The notes beneath the pieces were generated by a model. That model made no database searches and had not been told where the DNA came from. It saw nothing but the letters and a program-made list of their open reading frames with translations. Shown here one piece after another: positions 5,715 to 5,909 of a DNA stretch of 5,909 nt (its first letter is position 1; every line of letters begins with the position of its first letter). Position numbers and translations under genes: made by a program. Source of the stretch: DASQDN01 sp035630195 (lineage in GTDB: Bacteria > Acidobacteriota > Terriglobia > Bryobacterales > Bryobacteraceae); the NCBI GenBank assembly GCA_035630195.1, contig DASQLD010000016.1:1-5909 (forward strand). Direction: 5' to 3'.

Positions 5715-5880
5715 CTGCGATATTAGACGTAATCTGCCTTACACACCTTAGCACTCGCAGGGGAAGACCGTGCCCTAGTCATTATGGAGCGACCAACCGC
5801 CGATTCGCAGTAGCGCGGGTTACGCTGCGAAGAGGTAAATCCAAACGGCGCAGAGCCGCATACGAAAGGAGTTGGTCGCC
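5715..5880 (+). ncRNA. Candidate bridge-RNA-like structured leader
   Basis: A multi-stem fold can be drawn by eye. Hairpin A pairs CTGCGA (5715-5720) with TCGCAG (5755-5760). Alternatively, GCAC (5751-5754) pairs with GTGC (5770-5773). A long-range stem pairs GCGACCAAC (5789-5797) with GTTGGTCGC (5871-5879). It encloses hairpin B, TTCGCAG (5804-5810) with CTGCGAA (5825-5831) extended by TAGC/GTTA, and hairpin C, CGGC (5846-5849) with GCCG (5855-5858). A 5' stem-loop followed by a long stem carrying two loop regions is broadly what IS110 bridge RNAs look like, and the position fits. The alternative is simply an mRNA leader that controls recombinase translation. Ends and strand of transcription are not known. 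Confidence 0.33.
5865..5871 (+). promoter_or_regulatory. Strong Shine-Dalgarno AAAGGAG partly adjoining a stem
   Basis: AAAGGAG lies 10 nt before ATG 5882 and is the clearest ribosome binding site in the window. Its last G and the following bases (5871-5879) form the 3' arm of the 9-bp stem with 5789-5797. In a transcript that includes the upstream arm, the space between the ribosome binding site and the start codon would be double-stranded. A transcript starting after 5797 would leave it open. Confidence 0.7.
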
Positions 5881-5881
5881 A

Positions 5882-5909
5882 ATGTCTAAAATACGCTTTG
5901 TTGGTCTGG
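5882..5909 (+). CDS. IS110-family transposase (DEDD recombinase), N-terminal fragment only
   Basis: Only nine codons are visible, MSKIRFVGL, before the window ends. IS110-family recombinases commonly begin with a few residues followed by I-R-F-V-G-L-D-V-H, where the Asp is the first catalytic residue of the RuvC-like DEDD domain. Here the next codon starts with G, compatible with GAx for Asp, but that residue is not in the window. The start is supported by AAAGGAG 10 nt upstream. The enzyme would catalyse excision and insertion of its element, guided by an element-encoded RNA in the characterised members. The identity is a pattern match on nine residues, so it is likely rather than certain. 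Confidence 0.55.

Larger units (their letters stand above)
5705..5909 (+). mobile_element. Left end of a putative IS110-family element, incomplete
   Basis: The call rests on the first residues of the gene at 5882 (MSKIRFVGL) and on a structured non-coding leader upstream of it, which is where IS110-group elements carry their left end and guide RNA. The true left boundary is not resolved: IS110 members usually lack clear terminal inverted repeats and long target duplications, so it may lie anywhere from just beyond the receptor start to about 5789. The right end is outside the window. Insertion here would place the element immediately upstream of the receptor gene and pointing away from it. 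Confidence 0.45.

Noticed and set aside
1..5909. CRISPR array, tRNA or rRNA genes
   Set aside because: No regularly spaced repeats, no cloverleaf with a T-loop consensus and no rRNA-like conserved stretches were seen on either strand.

Overview
The window looks like a stretch of a moderately GC-rich Gram-negative chromosome, most likely from Acidobacteriota (Solibacter/Bryobacter-like). This rests mainly on the large outer-membrane receptor at 2435-5704. It combines a signal peptide, a carboxypeptidase-regulatory-like domain, a TonB plug and a very large barrel, a layout that is heavily expanded in that phylum. The taxonomic call is inference.

Layout: (1) 1-381 is a leader region. It holds a possible 54-codon ORF (124-288), a terminator-like hairpin facing left (132-166) and a perfect TTAGCC-N5-GGCTAA palindrome (244-260). 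(2) 382-1077 (+) is a NarL/FixJ-type response regulator with a degenerate receiver pocket and an intact LuxR-type HTH; no sensor kinase is visible nearby. (3) 1078-2434 has no confident large gene. It contains two terminator-like hairpins, a convincing but short SHOCT-like ORF (1390-1542, +), a composite inverted repeat built from ATGACGG units (1692-1772), a chain of weak overlapping ORFs (1653-2507) and several GC-rich hairpins. (4) 2435-5704 (-) is a complete Oar-like TonB-dependent receptor of 1089 aa. (5) 5705-5909 is a structured non-coding stretch leading to a strong ribosome binding site and the first nine codons (MSKIRFVGL) of a gene that runs off the window. Those residues match the usual N-terminus of IS110-family DEDD recombinases.

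The most interesting part is the right edge. If the partial gene is an IS110 recombinase, the upstream leader lies where IS110-group elements encode their bridge (seek) RNA. That leader has a 9-bp outer stem (5789-5797 with 5871-5879), two internal hairpins, and two copies each of TCGCAG and CTGCGA. The outer stem's 3' arm also lies between the Shine-Dalgarno sequence and the start codon. The element would have inserted directly upstream of the receptor gene, so it may have replaced or reshaped the receptor promoter. Nothing in the window shows that the regulator, the small proteins and the receptor form one pathway. The regulator and receptor are convergent and separated by about 1.36 kb.
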